A stretch of DNA of 64,000 bases from Kitasatospora herbaricolor (GTDB taxonomy: Bacteria; Actinomycetota; Actinomycetes; Streptomycetales; Streptomycetaceae): the NCBI RefSeq assembly GCF_030813695.1, contig NZ_JAUSVA010000002.1:6657501-6721500 (forward strand). The letters are read 5' to 3'. The notes under the pieces were generated by a model, which was not told the DNA's origin, made no database searches, and saw nothing but the letters and a program-made list of their open reading frames with translations. Both the position numbers and the translations under genes were made by a program. Below are positions 12,353 to 21,656 of this stretch, piece by piece. Numbering within the stretch: position 1 is the first letter of the stretch; every line of letters begins with the position of its first letter.

Positions 12353-13255
12353 ATGACTGAGGAACGTACGGTCTTCCTGATCGCGCACACCGGTCGCGAG
12401 ACCGCGCTGCGCAGTGTCGAAGGACTGGTGCACGGCCTGCTGAAGGCGGGGATCCGGATCCGGCTGCTGGCCGCCGAGGCGGTCGACCTGGACCTCCCGG
12501 ACGGGGTGGAGCGGGTCGCCGGCGGGGAGGGCGCGGCGGACGGCTGCGAGCTGATCCTGGTGGCCGGCGGGGACGGCACGCTGCTGCGCGGCGCCGAGCT
12601 GGCCCGCGAGCACGGGCTGCCGATGCTCGGCATCAACCTCGGCCGGGTCGGCTTCCTCGCGGAGGCCGAGCGGGACGACCTCGCGGTGGTCGTGGAGCGG
12701 GTGGTCGACGCCGACTACGAGGTCGAGGAGCGGATGACCCTCGACGTGCTGGTGCGCACCAACGGCGACGTGATCCACCAGGACTGGGCGCTGAACGAGG
12801 CGTCCATCGAGAAGGCCTCGCGGGAGCGGATGCTGGAGGTGGTGACCGAGGTGGACGGCCGCCCGGTCTCCAACTTCGGCTGCGACGGGGTGGTCTGCGC
12901 GACGCCGACCGGCTCGACCGCGTACGCCTTCTCGGGCGGCGGCCCGGTGGTGTGGCCGGAGGTGGAGGCGCTGCTGATGGTGCCGATCAGCGCGCACGCG
13001 CTGTTCGCCCGGCCGCTGGTCACCTCGCCGCACTCGGTGCTGGCGGTCGAGGTGCAGCCCAAGACCCCGCACGGGGTGCTCTGGTGCGACGGCCGCCGTT
13101 CGGTCGAACTGCCCGCCGGCGCGCGGGTGGAGGTCCGCCGAGGCCAGACGCCGGTCCGGCTGGCGCGGCTGCACCGGGCGCCGTTCACCGACCGGCTGGT
13201 GGCCAAGTTCGCCCTCCCGGTGACCGGGTGGCGCGGGCGCGGCGGAGCCTGCTGA
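12353..13255 (+). CDS. nadK: NAD kinase
   Basis: A 300-residue protein starting MTEERTVFLIAHTGR, with an agggagaggg ribosome site. The GGDGTLLRGAE loop near residue 73 and the second conserved region NFGCDGVVCATPTGSTAYAFSGGG are the ATP- and NAD-binding signatures of NAD kinases; NEASIEK is the conserved dinucleotide contact. The enzyme phosphorylates NAD to NADP. The length matches bacterial family members. It lies 105 nt after tlyA and upstream of recN, a linkage widely conserved in bacteria. Confidence 0.95.
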   Translation: MTEERTVFLIAHTGRETALRSVEGLVHGLLKAGIRIRLLAAEAVDLDLPDGVERVAGGEGAADGCELILVAGGDGTLLRGAELAREHGLPMLGINLGRVGFLAEAERDDLAVVVERVVDADYEVEERMTLDVLVRTNGDVIHQDWALNEASIEKASRERMLEVVTEVDGRPVSNFGCDGVVCATPTGSTAYAFSGGGPVVWPEVEALLMVPISAHALFARPLVTSPHSVLAVEVQPKTPHGVLWCDGRRSVELPAGARVEVRRGQTPVRLARLHRAPFTDRLVAKFALPVTGWRGRGGAC

Positions 13256-13358
13256 GGCTTCGAGGACCTTCCGGTACGGACGGCAGGCATGGCCGGGGAC
13301 CATCGCACGGGCCCCGGCCGCAGGCGCCCCGGGCGGGCGCGGTGAAAGGGGAGTGGCG

Positions 13359-13901
13359 ATGAACGGGACGATAGCGGCGGTCAGCCGCGGCACGGGGCAC
13401 GGGTTCAGCAAGCCGAACCGGCCGAGCGTACGGCTGCTCGCGGGGCTCGGCGTGGAGGGCGACGCCCACCTGGGGGTGACCGTCCAGCACCGCTCGCGGG
13501 TCGCGCAGGACCCGACGCAGCCGAACCTCCGTCAGGTGCACCTGATGCACGCCGAGTTGCACGACGAACTGCGGCTGGCGGGACACCCGGTGGCGGCCGG
13601 CGAGCTGGGGGAGAACATCACCACCCGCGGGCTCGACCTGCTGGGCCTGCCCCGCGGCACCAGGCTGCACCTGGGCGCGGAGGCGGTGGTCGAGGTGACC
13701 GGGCTGCGCAACCCCTGCCTGCAGATCGAGGCGTTCCAGGGCGGCCTGCTGAAGCAGGTGGTCGGCCGGGACGAGGCGGGCAACGTGGTCCGCAGGGCGG
13801 GGATCATGGGCGTCGTGCTGGCCGGCGGCGAGGTCCGCCCCGGCGACACCGTCCGGGTCGAGCTCCCGGACGGGCCGCCACTGCCGCTCGAACGGGTCTG
13901 A
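13359..13901 (+). CDS. MOSC domain protein
   Basis: A 180-residue MOSC (molybdenum cofactor sulfurase C-terminal-like) protein. Visible features are GVEGDAHLG, the HLMHAELHDEL helix, GELGENITTRGLDLLGLPRG and the cysteine motif LRNPCLQIEAFQ that carries the predicted catalytic Cys. Stand-alone MOSC proteins such as YiiM bind molybdenum or pterin cofactors or detoxify N-hydroxylated bases; the substrate here is not known. ATG at 13359 is preferred over GTG at 13353 because the aaaggggag ribosome site lies 7 nt before it. Confidence 0.9.
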   Translation: MNGTIAAVSRGTGHGFSKPNRPSVRLLAGLGVEGDAHLGVTVQHRSRVAQDPTQPNLRQVHLMHAELHDELRLAGHPVAAGELGENITTRGLDLLGLPRGTRLHLGAEAVVEVTGLRNPCLQIEAFQGGLLKQVVGRDEAGNVVRRAGIMGVVLAGGEVRPGDTVRVELPDGPPLPLERV

Positions 13902-13949
13902 GGCCCCGGGGTCCCTCCCGCTCCCGTCCGCGTCGGCGGCGCCCCGGCC

Positions 13950-15458
13950 TCAGACCGCCAGCGGCTGGCGCCCGTCGGCGGCCGACCAGCGGTCGCCGGA
14001 CTCGGCCAGCGAGGCCACGGCGGCCAGCCGCTCCACCGCGTCCGGGACGGCCGCGGCGGGCACCGTGAGCGGGATCCGGAGGAAGTTCTCGAAGGCGCCG
14101 TCGGCGCCGAACCGGGTGCCGGCCGCGATCCGCACGCTGCCGCGCTCCCCGGCCCGGGCGAGCGCGGCGCCCGAGACCCCGTCGGTGGCCAGCCAGAGGC
14201 TGAGCCCGCCGGGCGGCTCGGCGAACCGCCAGTGCGGCAGCCGCTCGCGCAGCCCGGCCGTCAGGGCCGCGGCGGTGGCGCGCAGCTGCCGCAGCTGGTG
14301 CGCGCGCACGTCCGCCAGCTGATCGCCGAGCATCACGGCGGCGATCAGCTGGTCCAGGACGGGCGTGCCCAGGTCGGTGTAGACCCGGTCGGTGGCCAGC
14401 TGGCGCACCAGCGCGGGCGCCGCCCGGACCCAGCCGATCCGCAGGCCGCCCCAGAGCAGCTTGCTGGCCGAGCCGACGGTGACCACCTGGGCGGCGCGGT
14501 CCAGCGCGGCGGTCGGGCGCGGCAGCAGGCTCTCGTCCTCGATCCCCCAGCCCAGCTCGGCGGTGGTCTCGTCGGCCAGCACCACCGTCCCGGCGGCCCG
14601 GGCGGCCGCCAGCAGCTCGCGGCGCTGCTCCTCGTCGATCAGCGCGCCGGTCGGGTTGTGGAAGTCGGGGATGACGTAGGCGGCCTTCGGCGCCGCGCCG
14701 CGCAGCACCCGGCGCCACTCGGGGAGGTCCCAGAGCGGCAGCCGGTCGGGGCCTCCGGGCCAGGCGTGCGGCACCGGCACCAGGCGGGAGCCGTTCAGCC
14801 GCAGCGCCTGCAGGGTGTGCGCGTAGCTCGGTGATTCGACCGCGACCCGGTCGCCGCGCCCGAGCAGGGTCCGCTGCAGCAGGTGCAGGGCGCTCATCGC
14901 GCCGGTGGTGATCAGGATCTGGTCGGGGGTGGTCGGCAGGCCACGCGCGGTGAACCGGCGGGCCACGGCCTCCTGGAGGACCGGCAGGCCGGTGGGGTAG
15001 CAGCCGTGTCCGGCCGCGTACGCGGGCAGCTGCTCCAGCGCCCGGGCGGCGGCCTCGCCGAGGTAGGGCTGCGGGGCGGGCAGCGCCGCGACCCCGAGGT
15101 CCAGCACCCGGCCCTGCTCGTCCGGCGGGACGGGGTGCATGGCGTCGCTGGGCGGCGGCGCGCCCGCGGGCAGCGCCGTCCAGCTGCCGGCGCCCCGCCG
15201 GCTGTGCAGGTAGCCCTCGCCGCGCAGGGTCTCGTAGGCGGTGGCGACGGTGGTGCGGCTCACCGCGAGCGCGAGGGCCAGTTCCCGCTCGGCGGGCAGC
15301 CGTGCGCCGACCGGCAGCCGGCCGGCCGAGACCAGCGTGCGGACCTGGTCGGCCAGCGTGCGGTACGCGGGGCGATGCCCGGCCGGCTCGGGCAGCCGGG
15401 CGGCCCCCAGCAGCCGGGCGAGGGCGGCGGGGGTGACGGTGCTGTGCCATTCGGCCAC
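13950..15458 (-). CDS. MocR/GntR-type regulator with aminotransferase fold (YczR-like)
   Basis: A 502-residue protein. Residues about 30-100 form a GntR winged helix (YRTLADQVRTLVSAGRLPVGARLPAERELALALAVSRTTV), and the rest is an aspartate-aminotransferase fold with the PLP lysine in VGSASKLLWGGLRIGW. It sits back to back with a yczE-type membrane gene, the genomic arrangement that defines the YczR subgroup of MocR regulators, so it most likely controls that neighbour and itself. A 17-bp inverted repeat lies about 30 nt upstream of its start. The effector (PLP or an amino-aldehyde) is inferred from the family. Confidence 0.9.
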   Translation of the reverse strand: MAEWHSTVTPAALARLLGAARLPEPAGHRPAYRTLADQVRTLVSAGRLPVGARLPAERELALALAVSRTTVATAYETLRGEGYLHSRRGAGSWTALPAGAPPPSDAMHPVPPDEQGRVLDLGVAALPAPQPYLGEAAARALEQLPAYAAGHGCYPTGLPVLQEAVARRFTARGLPTTPDQILITTGAMSALHLLQRTLLGRGDRVAVESPSYAHTLQALRLNGSRLVPVPHAWPGGPDRLPLWDLPEWRRVLRGAAPKAAYVIPDFHNPTGALIDEEQRRELLAAARAAGTVVLADETTAELGWGIEDESLLPRPTAALDRAAQVVTVGSASKLLWGGLRIGWVRAAPALVRQLATDRVYTDLGTPVLDQLIAAVMLGDQLADVRAHQLRQLRATAAALTAGLRERLPHWRFAEPPGGLSLWLATDGVSGAALARAGERGSVRIAAGTRFGADGAFENFLRIPLTVPAAAVPDAVERLAAVASLAESGDRWSAADGRQPLAV

Positions 15459-15487
15459 GGGAATCAGTCCACTTGCTCGTGATTGGC

Positions 15488-15504
15488 CCTGGGATCGGCC
15501 CAGG
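15488..15504. promoter_or_regulatory. Inverted repeat, candidate MocR operator
   Basis: CCTGGG-ATCGG-CCCAGG (15488-15504) lies in the 169-bp divergent region, flanked by related ggccctgg/ggcctgg half-sites (15485-15512). A separate inverted pair, gtccact near 15469 and agtggac near 15544, brackets it. MocR regulators usually bind clustered direct or inverted half-sites in their divergent promoters, so this is the likely control site. This is inference from position. Confidence 0.5.
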
Positions 15505-15627
15505 TGGCCTGGTCATCATGGCACTGCGGCCATCGAGCCCGCCAGTGGACCGGCTGCACCGGTCCGTCGCGCCGCAGCGCACCCGAAGCACCCGCGCCGC
15601 CCCCGCAGCACCGCAAGGAGACACCCG

Positions 15628-16374
15628 ATGGCCGTCGTCGCCGCACCCGAACGAGCCCCCGCGACCCTGGCCGGCCGGGCCCTCGGCCGCCGCGTCCCGC
15701 AACTGCTGGCCGGACTGCTGCTCTACGGCTCCAGCATGGCCCTGATGATGCGCGCCACCCTCGGCGTCAACCCCTGGGACGTCCTGCACCAGGGCCTCCA
15801 GCGCCACCTGGGACTCTCGATGGGCGCCTGGGTGACCATCACCGGCGCCGCCGTCCTGCTGCTCTGGATCCCGCTGCGCCAGCGGCCCGGCGTCGGCACC
15901 GTCGGCAACGTGCTGCTGCTCGGCCTGGCCATGGACGTCACCCTGCGGACGGTCGGCACCCCCGGCCCGCTGCCCGCCCGGATCGCGCTGCTCGCCCTCG
16001 GCATCGTCCTCAACGGCCTGGCCACCGGCCTCTACATCGGCGCCCGGCTCGGCCCCGGCCCCCGGGACGGCCTGATGACCGGCCTGCACCGGCGTACCGG
16101 CCGCTCCCTGCGGCTGATCCGGACCGGTATCGAACTGACCGTGCTGCTCGTCGGCATCCTGCTCGGCGGCACCGCCGGGATCGGCACCGTCGCGTACGCG
16201 CTGGCCATCGGCCCGCTGGCGCAGTTCTTCCTGCGCCACTGCGCCGTGACGCCGGCCGTGTCCGAACCGGCCGCCCCCGGCCTGCCCGAGCGGCCCGCCG
16301 GGCCGCCCTCCCGGGTCGGTGCCCCGGCCGGTACGACGGCCGCCGGCGAGGTCACCGCGGTGCCCCGGAACTGA
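15628..16374 (+). CDS. YczE/YyaS/YitT family membrane protein
   Basis: A 248-residue polytopic membrane protein with ATG at 15628 and a consensus aaggag site 7 nt upstream. About five hydrophobic segments are visible (LLAGLLLYGSSMALMM, MGAWVTITGAAVLLLW, VLLLGLAMDV, IALLALGIVLNGLATGLYIGA, IELTVLLVGILLGG). The motif TLGVNPWDVLHQGL and the loop GARLGPGPRDGLMTGL are characteristic of YczE proteins. The transported substrate is unknown. The last 40 residues are a Pro/Ala-rich tail. It is divergent from its presumed MocR regulator. Confidence 0.88.
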   Translation: MAVVAAPERAPATLAGRALGRRVPQLLAGLLLYGSSMALMMRATLGVNPWDVLHQGLQRHLGLSMGAWVTITGAAVLLLWIPLRQRPGVGTVGNVLLLGLAMDVTLRTVGTPGPLPARIALLALGIVLNGLATGLYIGARLGPGPRDGLMTGLHRRTGRSLRLIRTGIELTVLLVGILLGGTAGIGTVAYALAIGPLAQFFLRHCAVTPAVSEPAAPGLPERPAGPPSRVGAPAGTTAAGEVTAVPRN

Positions 16375-16440
16375 TGAACTTGGGGCCGCGGGGCCGTCGC
16401 TCGTCGCGCGGCGGGGGTGGAACCTCGTAAGGTCGTCTCC

Positions 16441-18186
16441 GTGTTGGACGAGATGCGGATACGAGATCTTGGTGTCATCGACGACGCCGTGGTCGAGCTG
16501 GCACCGGGGTTCACCGCCGTGACCGGCGAGACCGGCGCCGGCAAGACCATGGTGGTGACCAGCCTCGGCCTGCTGCTCGGCGGCCGGGCCGACCCGGGCC
16601 TGGTGCGCGGCGGCGCGGCCCGGGCCGTGGTCGAGGGCAGGATCGAGCTGCCCGCCGGCTCCCCGGCGGCCGCCCGCGCCCTGGAGGCGGGCGCCGAACT
16701 CGACGACGGCGCGCTGCTGATCAGCCGTACCGTCTCGGCCGAGGGCCGCTCCCGGGCGTTCGTCGGCGGGCGGGCCGTGCCGGTCGGGGTGCTCGCCGAA
16801 CTCGGCGAGGACCTGATCGCCGTGCACGGCCAGACCGACCAGCAGCGGCTGCTGCGCCCCTCGCGCCAGCGCGGCGCGCTGGACCGCTACGCGGGCGAGA
16901 ACCTGACCGGGCCGCTGGAGCGCTACCGGGAGGTCTACCGCGACCTGCGGGAGGTCTCCGCGACCCTGGAGGAGCTGACCACCCGGGCCCGCGAGCGCGC
17001 CCAGGAGGCCGACCTGCTCCGCTTCGGCCTGGACGAGGTCGCCGCCGCCGAACCGGTGGCCGGCGAGGACACCGAGCTGTCCGCCGAGGCCGAGCGCCTG
17101 GGCCACGCGGACGCGCTGTCCTCCGCCGCCACGCTGGCCCACGCCGCCCTGGCCGGGGACCCGGCCGAGCCCGACTCGCTGGACGCGGGCACCCTGCTCG
17201 CCCAGGCCCGCCGGGCGCTGGACGGCGTCCGGGCGCACGACGAGCGGCTCGCCCCGCTGGCGGACCGGCTCAACGAGGTCGGCTACCTGCTGGCCGACGT
17301 CGCCGGCGACCTGGCCGGCTACGCGGACGACCTGGACGCCGACCCCGTCCGGCTGGCCGCGGTGGAGGAGCGCCGCTCGGTGCTCGCCCACCTGCTGCGC
17401 AAGTACGGCGGCCCGGAGAACACCCTGGCCGAGGTGCTGGCCTGGGCCGAGGCCGGCGCCGCCCGGCTCGCCGAGCTGGACGGCGACGACGAGCGGATCG
17501 ACGAGCTGGCCGCCCGCGAGGGCGAACTGCGAGGCGAGCTGGCCCGGCTCGCCGCCGAGGTGTCGGCCGCCCGCGAGGCGGCCGCCGGACGCTTCGCCGA
17601 GGCCGTCTCGGCCGAACTCGCCGAGCTGGCCATGCCGCACGCCCGGGTGACCTTCCGGATCAGCCGGACGGACGACCCGGCCGGGCTGGAGGTCGACGGC
17701 CGGACCGTCGCCTACGGTTCGCACGGCGTGGACGAGGTCGAGGTGCTGCTCGCCCCGCACCCGGGCGCCTCGCCGCGCCCGATCGCCAAGGGCGCCTCGG
17801 GGGGCGAGCTGTCCCGGGTGATGCTGGCCGTCGAGGTGGTGTTCGCCGGCGCGGACCCGGTGCCGACGTACCTCTTCGACGAGGTCGACGCGGGCGTCGG
17901 CGGCAAGGCGGCGGTGGAGATCGGCCGCCGGCTGGCCAAGCTGGCGCAGAGCGCGCAGGTCGTGGTGGTCACCCACCTGCCGCAGGTCGCGGCCTTCGCC
18001 GACCGGCACCTGGTGGTCGAGAAGACCAACGACGGCACCGTGACCCGCAGCGGCGTCAAGGTGCTCGACGACGAGGAGCGGGTCCGGGAGCTGTCCCGGA
18101 TGCTGGCCGGCCTGGAGGACTCCGAGCTGGGCCGCGCCCACGCCGAGGAACTGCTGGCCGCCGCCCGCGCCCCGCGCGGCCGCTGA
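16441..18186 (+). CDS. recN: DNA repair protein RecN
   Basis: A 581-residue SMC-like ATPase. The N-terminal Walker A (FTAVTGETGAGKTMVV near residue 25), a long coiled-coil region (residues about 160-390), the ABC signature KGASGGELSRVMLAVEV and Walker B TYLFDEVDAGVGG are all present in the RecN order. RecN acts early in double-strand break repair, holding ends and sister DNA together. GTG at 16441 is used as start; ATG at 16453 (MRIRDLGVIDD) is the alternative, since homology begins there. It follows the NAD kinase cluster, as in many bacteria. Confidence 0.95.
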   Translation: MLDEMRIRDLGVIDDAVVELAPGFTAVTGETGAGKTMVVTSLGLLLGGRADPGLVRGGAARAVVEGRIELPAGSPAAARALEAGAELDDGALLISRTVSAEGRSRAFVGGRAVPVGVLAELGEDLIAVHGQTDQQRLLRPSRQRGALDRYAGENLTGPLERYREVYRDLREVSATLEELTTRARERAQEADLLRFGLDEVAAAEPVAGEDTELSAEAERLGHADALSSAATLAHAALAGDPAEPDSLDAGTLLAQARRALDGVRAHDERLAPLADRLNEVGYLLADVAGDLAGYADDLDADPVRLAAVEERRSVLAHLLRKYGGPENTLAEVLAWAEAGAARLAELDGDDERIDELAAREGELRGELARLAAEVSAAREAAAGRFAEAVSAELAELAMPHARVTFRISRTDDPAGLEVDGRTVAYGSHGVDEVEVLLAPHPGASPRPIAKGASGGELSRVMLAVEVVFAGADPVPTYLFDEVDAGVGGKAAVEIGRRLAKLAQSAQVVVVTHLPQVAAFADRHLVVEKTNDGTVTRSGVKVLDDEERVRELSRMLAGLEDSELGRAHAEELLAAARAPRGR

Positions 18187-18446
18187 CCGGCCCGCGGCCG
18201 TCGTGGCCACCGCCGCCCCGGCGGTGGCCAGGACGCACCCCATCGTGGTGCCGACTGTCCAAGAAGCCCGCCGACCTGGCATCGTGGCGCCTGGACACTG
18301 GCCTTCCAGTCCCGAGCGCCGCTCGCGGGCCCCACCGGCTCCCTGCCCACCACCACGGGCGAGGGGGCGCCTCCCCGGCCACAACACCGGGAGGAGCGGG
18401 ACCCGGAAGCGGCGATCAGTACCTGATCGAGTCGGAGCGAGACGAC

Positions 18447-19613
18447 GTGGACACATCCGCTGCCCGGACCTCGGCGGCCGCCCCCGAACCGGGGCAGCTG
18501 CACGTGGTACTCGTCCTGTCCGCCGGTACCGGTGGCATCGGCGCGCACGTGCGCTCCCTGGCACAGGGCCTGGTCGCGCACGGAGTGACCGTGACCGTCT
18601 GCGCGCCCGCCGGGGCGGACGCGCTGTTCGGCTTCTCCCGGACCGGCGCCAGGTTCCACCTGGTCGACATCACGCCCACGGCCGGCGCCCGCAGCGACGC
18701 CGCCGCGATCGGCGAGCTGCGCCGCGCCTTCACCGGCGCCGACGTGGTGCACGCCCACGGCCTGCGGGCCGGGCTGCTCTCCGACCTGGCGCTGCGTACG
18801 GCGGGCCGGTTCCCGGGCCTGCGCCCGGAGACCCCGCTGGTGGTCACCTCGCACCAGGCGATGCTGGCCACCGGGATGGAGCGCCGGCTCCAGCGGCTGA
18901 TGGAGCGCCGGGTGGCGAGGGCCGCCGACCTGGTGCTCGGCGCCTCCTCGGACCTGGTCGCCCGGGCCCGCGAGCTGGGCGCCACCGACGCCCGGCTCGG
19001 CCCGGTCGCGGCCCCGCCGATGCCGCCGGGCTCCCTGGACCGCTCCGCCGCCCGGGCCGCCGTGCTGGGCGGCGGCCCCGACCGCCCGCTGGTACTGGCG
19101 ATCGGGCGTCTCGTCCCGCAGAAGGCCTTCGGGCAGCTGCTGGACGCCGCCCGGGAGCTGTCGGGTCTGGACCCCAGGCCGCTGGTGCTGATCGCGGGCG
19201 AGGGTGCGGAGGGCCCGGCACTGCGTGAGCGGGTGGCCGCCGAGCGCCTGCCGGTCGAGCTGCTCGGTTACCGCACGGACGTCCCCGACCTGCTGGCGGC
19301 CGCCGACCTGGTGGTGGTCAGCAGCCGCTGGGAGGCCCGCTCGCTGGTGGTCCAGGAGGCGATGCGGGCCGGTGTCCCGGTGGTCTCCACGGCCGTCGGA
19401 GGGATCCCCGAGCTGGTCGGCGACGCCGCCGTGCTGGTCCCGGCGGGGGACGCCCCCGCGCTGGGCGCCGCGGTGCGCGGTCTGCTGGCCGACCCGGACC
19501 GCCGGGGCCTGCTGGCCGAGGCCGGCCGCCAGCAGTCCGGCACCTGGCCGGACGAGGCCGCCACGGTGGCCCAGGTGCTCAGCACGTACGACGAACTGGT
19601 GCAGCGCGGCTGA
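18447..19613 (+). CDS. GT4-family glycosyltransferase
   Basis: A 388-residue GT-B glycosyltransferase. The N-terminal domain begins LHVVLVLSAGTGGIGAHVRSLAQGL, and the C-terminal nucleotide-sugar domain holds LVLAIGRLVPQKAFGQLLDAA and the EX7E motif SRWEARSLVVQEAMRAGVPVV of retaining GT4 enzymes. The donor and acceptor sugars are unknown. Streptomycetes keep this gene between recN and pyrG, so it is probably a cell-envelope or house-keeping glycosylation function. GTG start at 18447, preceded by a weak ggag. Confidence 0.9.
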   Translation: MDTSAARTSAAAPEPGQLHVVLVLSAGTGGIGAHVRSLAQGLVAHGVTVTVCAPAGADALFGFSRTGARFHLVDITPTAGARSDAAAIGELRRAFTGADVVHAHGLRAGLLSDLALRTAGRFPGLRPETPLVVTSHQAMLATGMERRLQRLMERRVARAADLVLGASSDLVARARELGATDARLGPVAAPPMPPGSLDRSAARAAVLGGGPDRPLVLAIGRLVPQKAFGQLLDAARELSGLDPRPLVLIAGEGAEGPALRERVAAERLPVELLGYRTDVPDLLAAADLVVVSSRWEARSLVVQEAMRAGVPVVSTAVGGIPELVGDAAVLVPAGDAPALGAAVRGLLADPDRRGLLAEAGRQQSGTWPDEAATVAQVLSTYDELVQRG

Positions 19614-19658
19614 CCCCGGGCGCGCCCCGGGCGGGGGCGCCGGGGCCGGCCGCCGGGC

Positions 19659-21656
19659 TCAGATGGTGGCCTGCTCCCCGAGGTCGGCCGCCGCCGGCCC
19701 GTCCGCGTGGCCGGCCGGCTGGGCCGACAGGTAGGCCCCGCCGCAGGCGGTCAGCCGCAGCGCGGTGTCGATCAGCGGCACGTGGCTGAAAGCCTGCGGG
19801 AAGTTGCCGACCTGGCGCTTGAGCCGCGGGTCCCACTCCTCGGCGAGCAGCCCGATGTCGTTGCGCAGCGACAGCAGCTTGTCGAACAGCTCCCGCGCCT
19901 CGGTGACCCGCCCGATCATCGCCAGGTCGTCCGCGAGCCAGAAGGAGCAGGCCAGGAACGCACCCTCGTGCCCGGACAGCCCGTCGACGTTGTTGCCCTC
20001 CCCGTCGTGCGTCGGGTAGCGCAGGACGAAGCCGTCCTCGGTGGACAGCTCGCGCTGGATCGCCTCGATGGTGCCGATGACCCGCTTGTCGTCCGCCGGC
20101 AGGAAGCCGACCTGGGGGATCAGCAGCAGCGAGGCGTCCAGCTCCCGGCCGCCGTAGTACTGGGTGAAGGTGTTGCGCTCCGGGTCGTAGCCCTTCTCGC
20201 AGACGTCCCGGTGGATGGTCTCCCGCAGCTCCCGCCAGCGCTCCAGCGAGCCGTCGTCCGGCGCGTCGGCCGGGGCCTGCTCCAGCAGCTTGATGGTGCG
20301 GTCGACGGCGACCCAGGCCATCACCTTGGAGTGCACGAAGTGCCGGCGCGGCCCGCGGACCTCCCAGATGCCCTCGTCGGGCTCGGTCCAGTGCTCCTCC
20401 AGGTAGCTGATCAGCTTGAGCTGGAGGTGGTGGGCGTGGTCGTTGCGGGTGAGCCCGGTCATGTGGGCCAGGTGCAGGGCTTCGACGACCTCGCCGTAGA
20501 CGTCCAGCTGGAGCTGGCCGGCCGCGCCGTTGCCGACCCGGACGGGCAGGGAGCCCTCGTAGCCGGGCAGCCAGTCCAGCGAGGACTCGGTGAGCTCGCG
20601 CTCGCCCGCGATGCCGTACATGATCTGCAGGTTCTCCGGGTCGCCGGCGACGGCCCGCAGCAGCCACTCGCGCCAGGCCCGGGCCTCGTCCCGGTAGCCG
20701 GTGCGCAGCAGCGAGGAGAGGGTGATCGCGGCGTCCCGCAGCCAGGTGTAGCGGTAGTCCCAGTTGCGCTCGCCACCGATGTCCTCGGGCAGCGAGGTGG
20801 TGGGCGCGGCGACGATGCCGCCGGTCGGGGCGTAGGTGAGGCCCTTGAGGGTGATCAGGGAGCGGACCACGGCCTCGCGGTAGGGGCCCTGGTAGGTGCA
20901 CTGGCCCGCCCAGTCGCGCCAGAAGTCCTCGGTGGCGGCGAGCATCTCCTCGGCGTCCGGCGGGCTGGGGGCGTCCAGGTGCGAGGCCTGCCAGGTGAGG
21001 GCGAAGGCGATCCGCTCGCCGGCCCGGACGGTGAAGTCGGCGTAGGTGGTGAGGTCGCGCCCGTAGGTCTCGGCCTCGCCGTCCAGCCAGACCGAGTCGG
21101 GGCCGGCGACGGCGACGGTGCGGTGGCCGCCGTCGGCCTGCTCGACCCGGTGCACCCAGGGGACGACCCGGCCGTAGCTGAACCGCATCCGCAGGGCGGA
21201 GCGCATCCGGACCTTGCCCTCCAGGCCCTCGACGATCCGGATCATCTGCGGCACCGAGTCGCGGCCGGCCAGCGGCCGGGGCGGCATGAAGTCGATCACC
21301 CGGACCTTGCCGCCCTGGGAGTCCCACTCCTGCTCCAGGATCAGCGAGTCGCCGCGGTAGCGCCGGCGGTCGGCGGGCAGGGCGGGGGCCGCGGCGGTCG
21401 GCGGCGGGATCCGGAGTTCACCCGTTTCGGTGAACGGGTTGCGCGGCGCCGGTGTGCTGGGGGCGGCCGGGGCGGCGACGGCCTCGGCCGGGCCGATCCG
21501 CCAGAACCCGTGTTCATCGGTGCCCAGCAGCCCGGCGAAGACGGCCGGGGAGTCGAATCTGGGCAGACACAGCCAGTCCACCGCCCCGTCCCTGCTGACC
21601 AGGGCGGCGGTCTGCATGTCCCCGATGAGTGCGTAGTCCTCGATACGGCCGGCCAC
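19659..21656 (-). CDS. Glycoside hydrolase family 15 (trehalase/glucoamylase-like)
   Basis: A 665-residue protein. GTG at 21656 (VAGRIEDYALIGDMQTAALV) has a ggag site 6 nt upstream and matches the usual N-terminus of the family; a longer frame reaching 21857 is Pro/Arg-rich and discounted. The beta-sandwich N-terminal half is followed by an alpha/alpha barrel with ERNWDYRYTWLRDAAITL, the hallmark of GH15, and EEWDPRLKRQVGNFPQAFSH near the C-terminus. The length resembles the actinobacterial GH15 trehalases of mycobacteria, so trehalose hydrolysis is the first guess and glucoamylase or another alpha-glucosidase the alternative. No signal peptide is seen, so it is cytoplasmic. It converges on the glycosyltransferase gene. 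Confidence 0.88.
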   Translation of the reverse strand: MAGRIEDYALIGDMQTAALVSRDGAVDWLCLPRFDSPAVFAGLLGTDEHGFWRIGPAEAVAAPAAPSTPAPRNPFTETGELRIPPPTAAAPALPADRRRYRGDSLILEQEWDSQGGKVRVIDFMPPRPLAGRDSVPQMIRIVEGLEGKVRMRSALRMRFSYGRVVPWVHRVEQADGGHRTVAVAGPDSVWLDGEAETYGRDLTTYADFTVRAGERIAFALTWQASHLDAPSPPDAEEMLAATEDFWRDWAGQCTYQGPYREAVVRSLITLKGLTYAPTGGIVAAPTTSLPEDIGGERNWDYRYTWLRDAAITLSSLLRTGYRDEARAWREWLLRAVAGDPENLQIMYGIAGERELTESSLDWLPGYEGSLPVRVGNGAAGQLQLDVYGEVVEALHLAHMTGLTRNDHAHHLQLKLISYLEEHWTEPDEGIWEVRGPRRHFVHSKVMAWVAVDRTIKLLEQAPADAPDDGSLERWRELRETIHRDVCEKGYDPERNTFTQYYGGRELDASLLLIPQVGFLPADDKRVIGTIEAIQRELSTEDGFVLRYPTHDGEGNNVDGLSGHEGAFLACSFWLADDLAMIGRVTEARELFDKLLSLRNDIGLLAEEWDPRLKRQVGNFPQAFSHVPLIDTALRLTACGGAYLSAQPAGHADGPAAADLGEQATI

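Noticed and set aside
13804..18564. Minus-strand open frame of 1,586 codons across the MOSC, MocR, YczE and recN region
   Set aside because: It is a shadow frame: the translation is Arg/Gly/Gln-rich without family motifs, while well-known genes occupy the same DNA in other frames.
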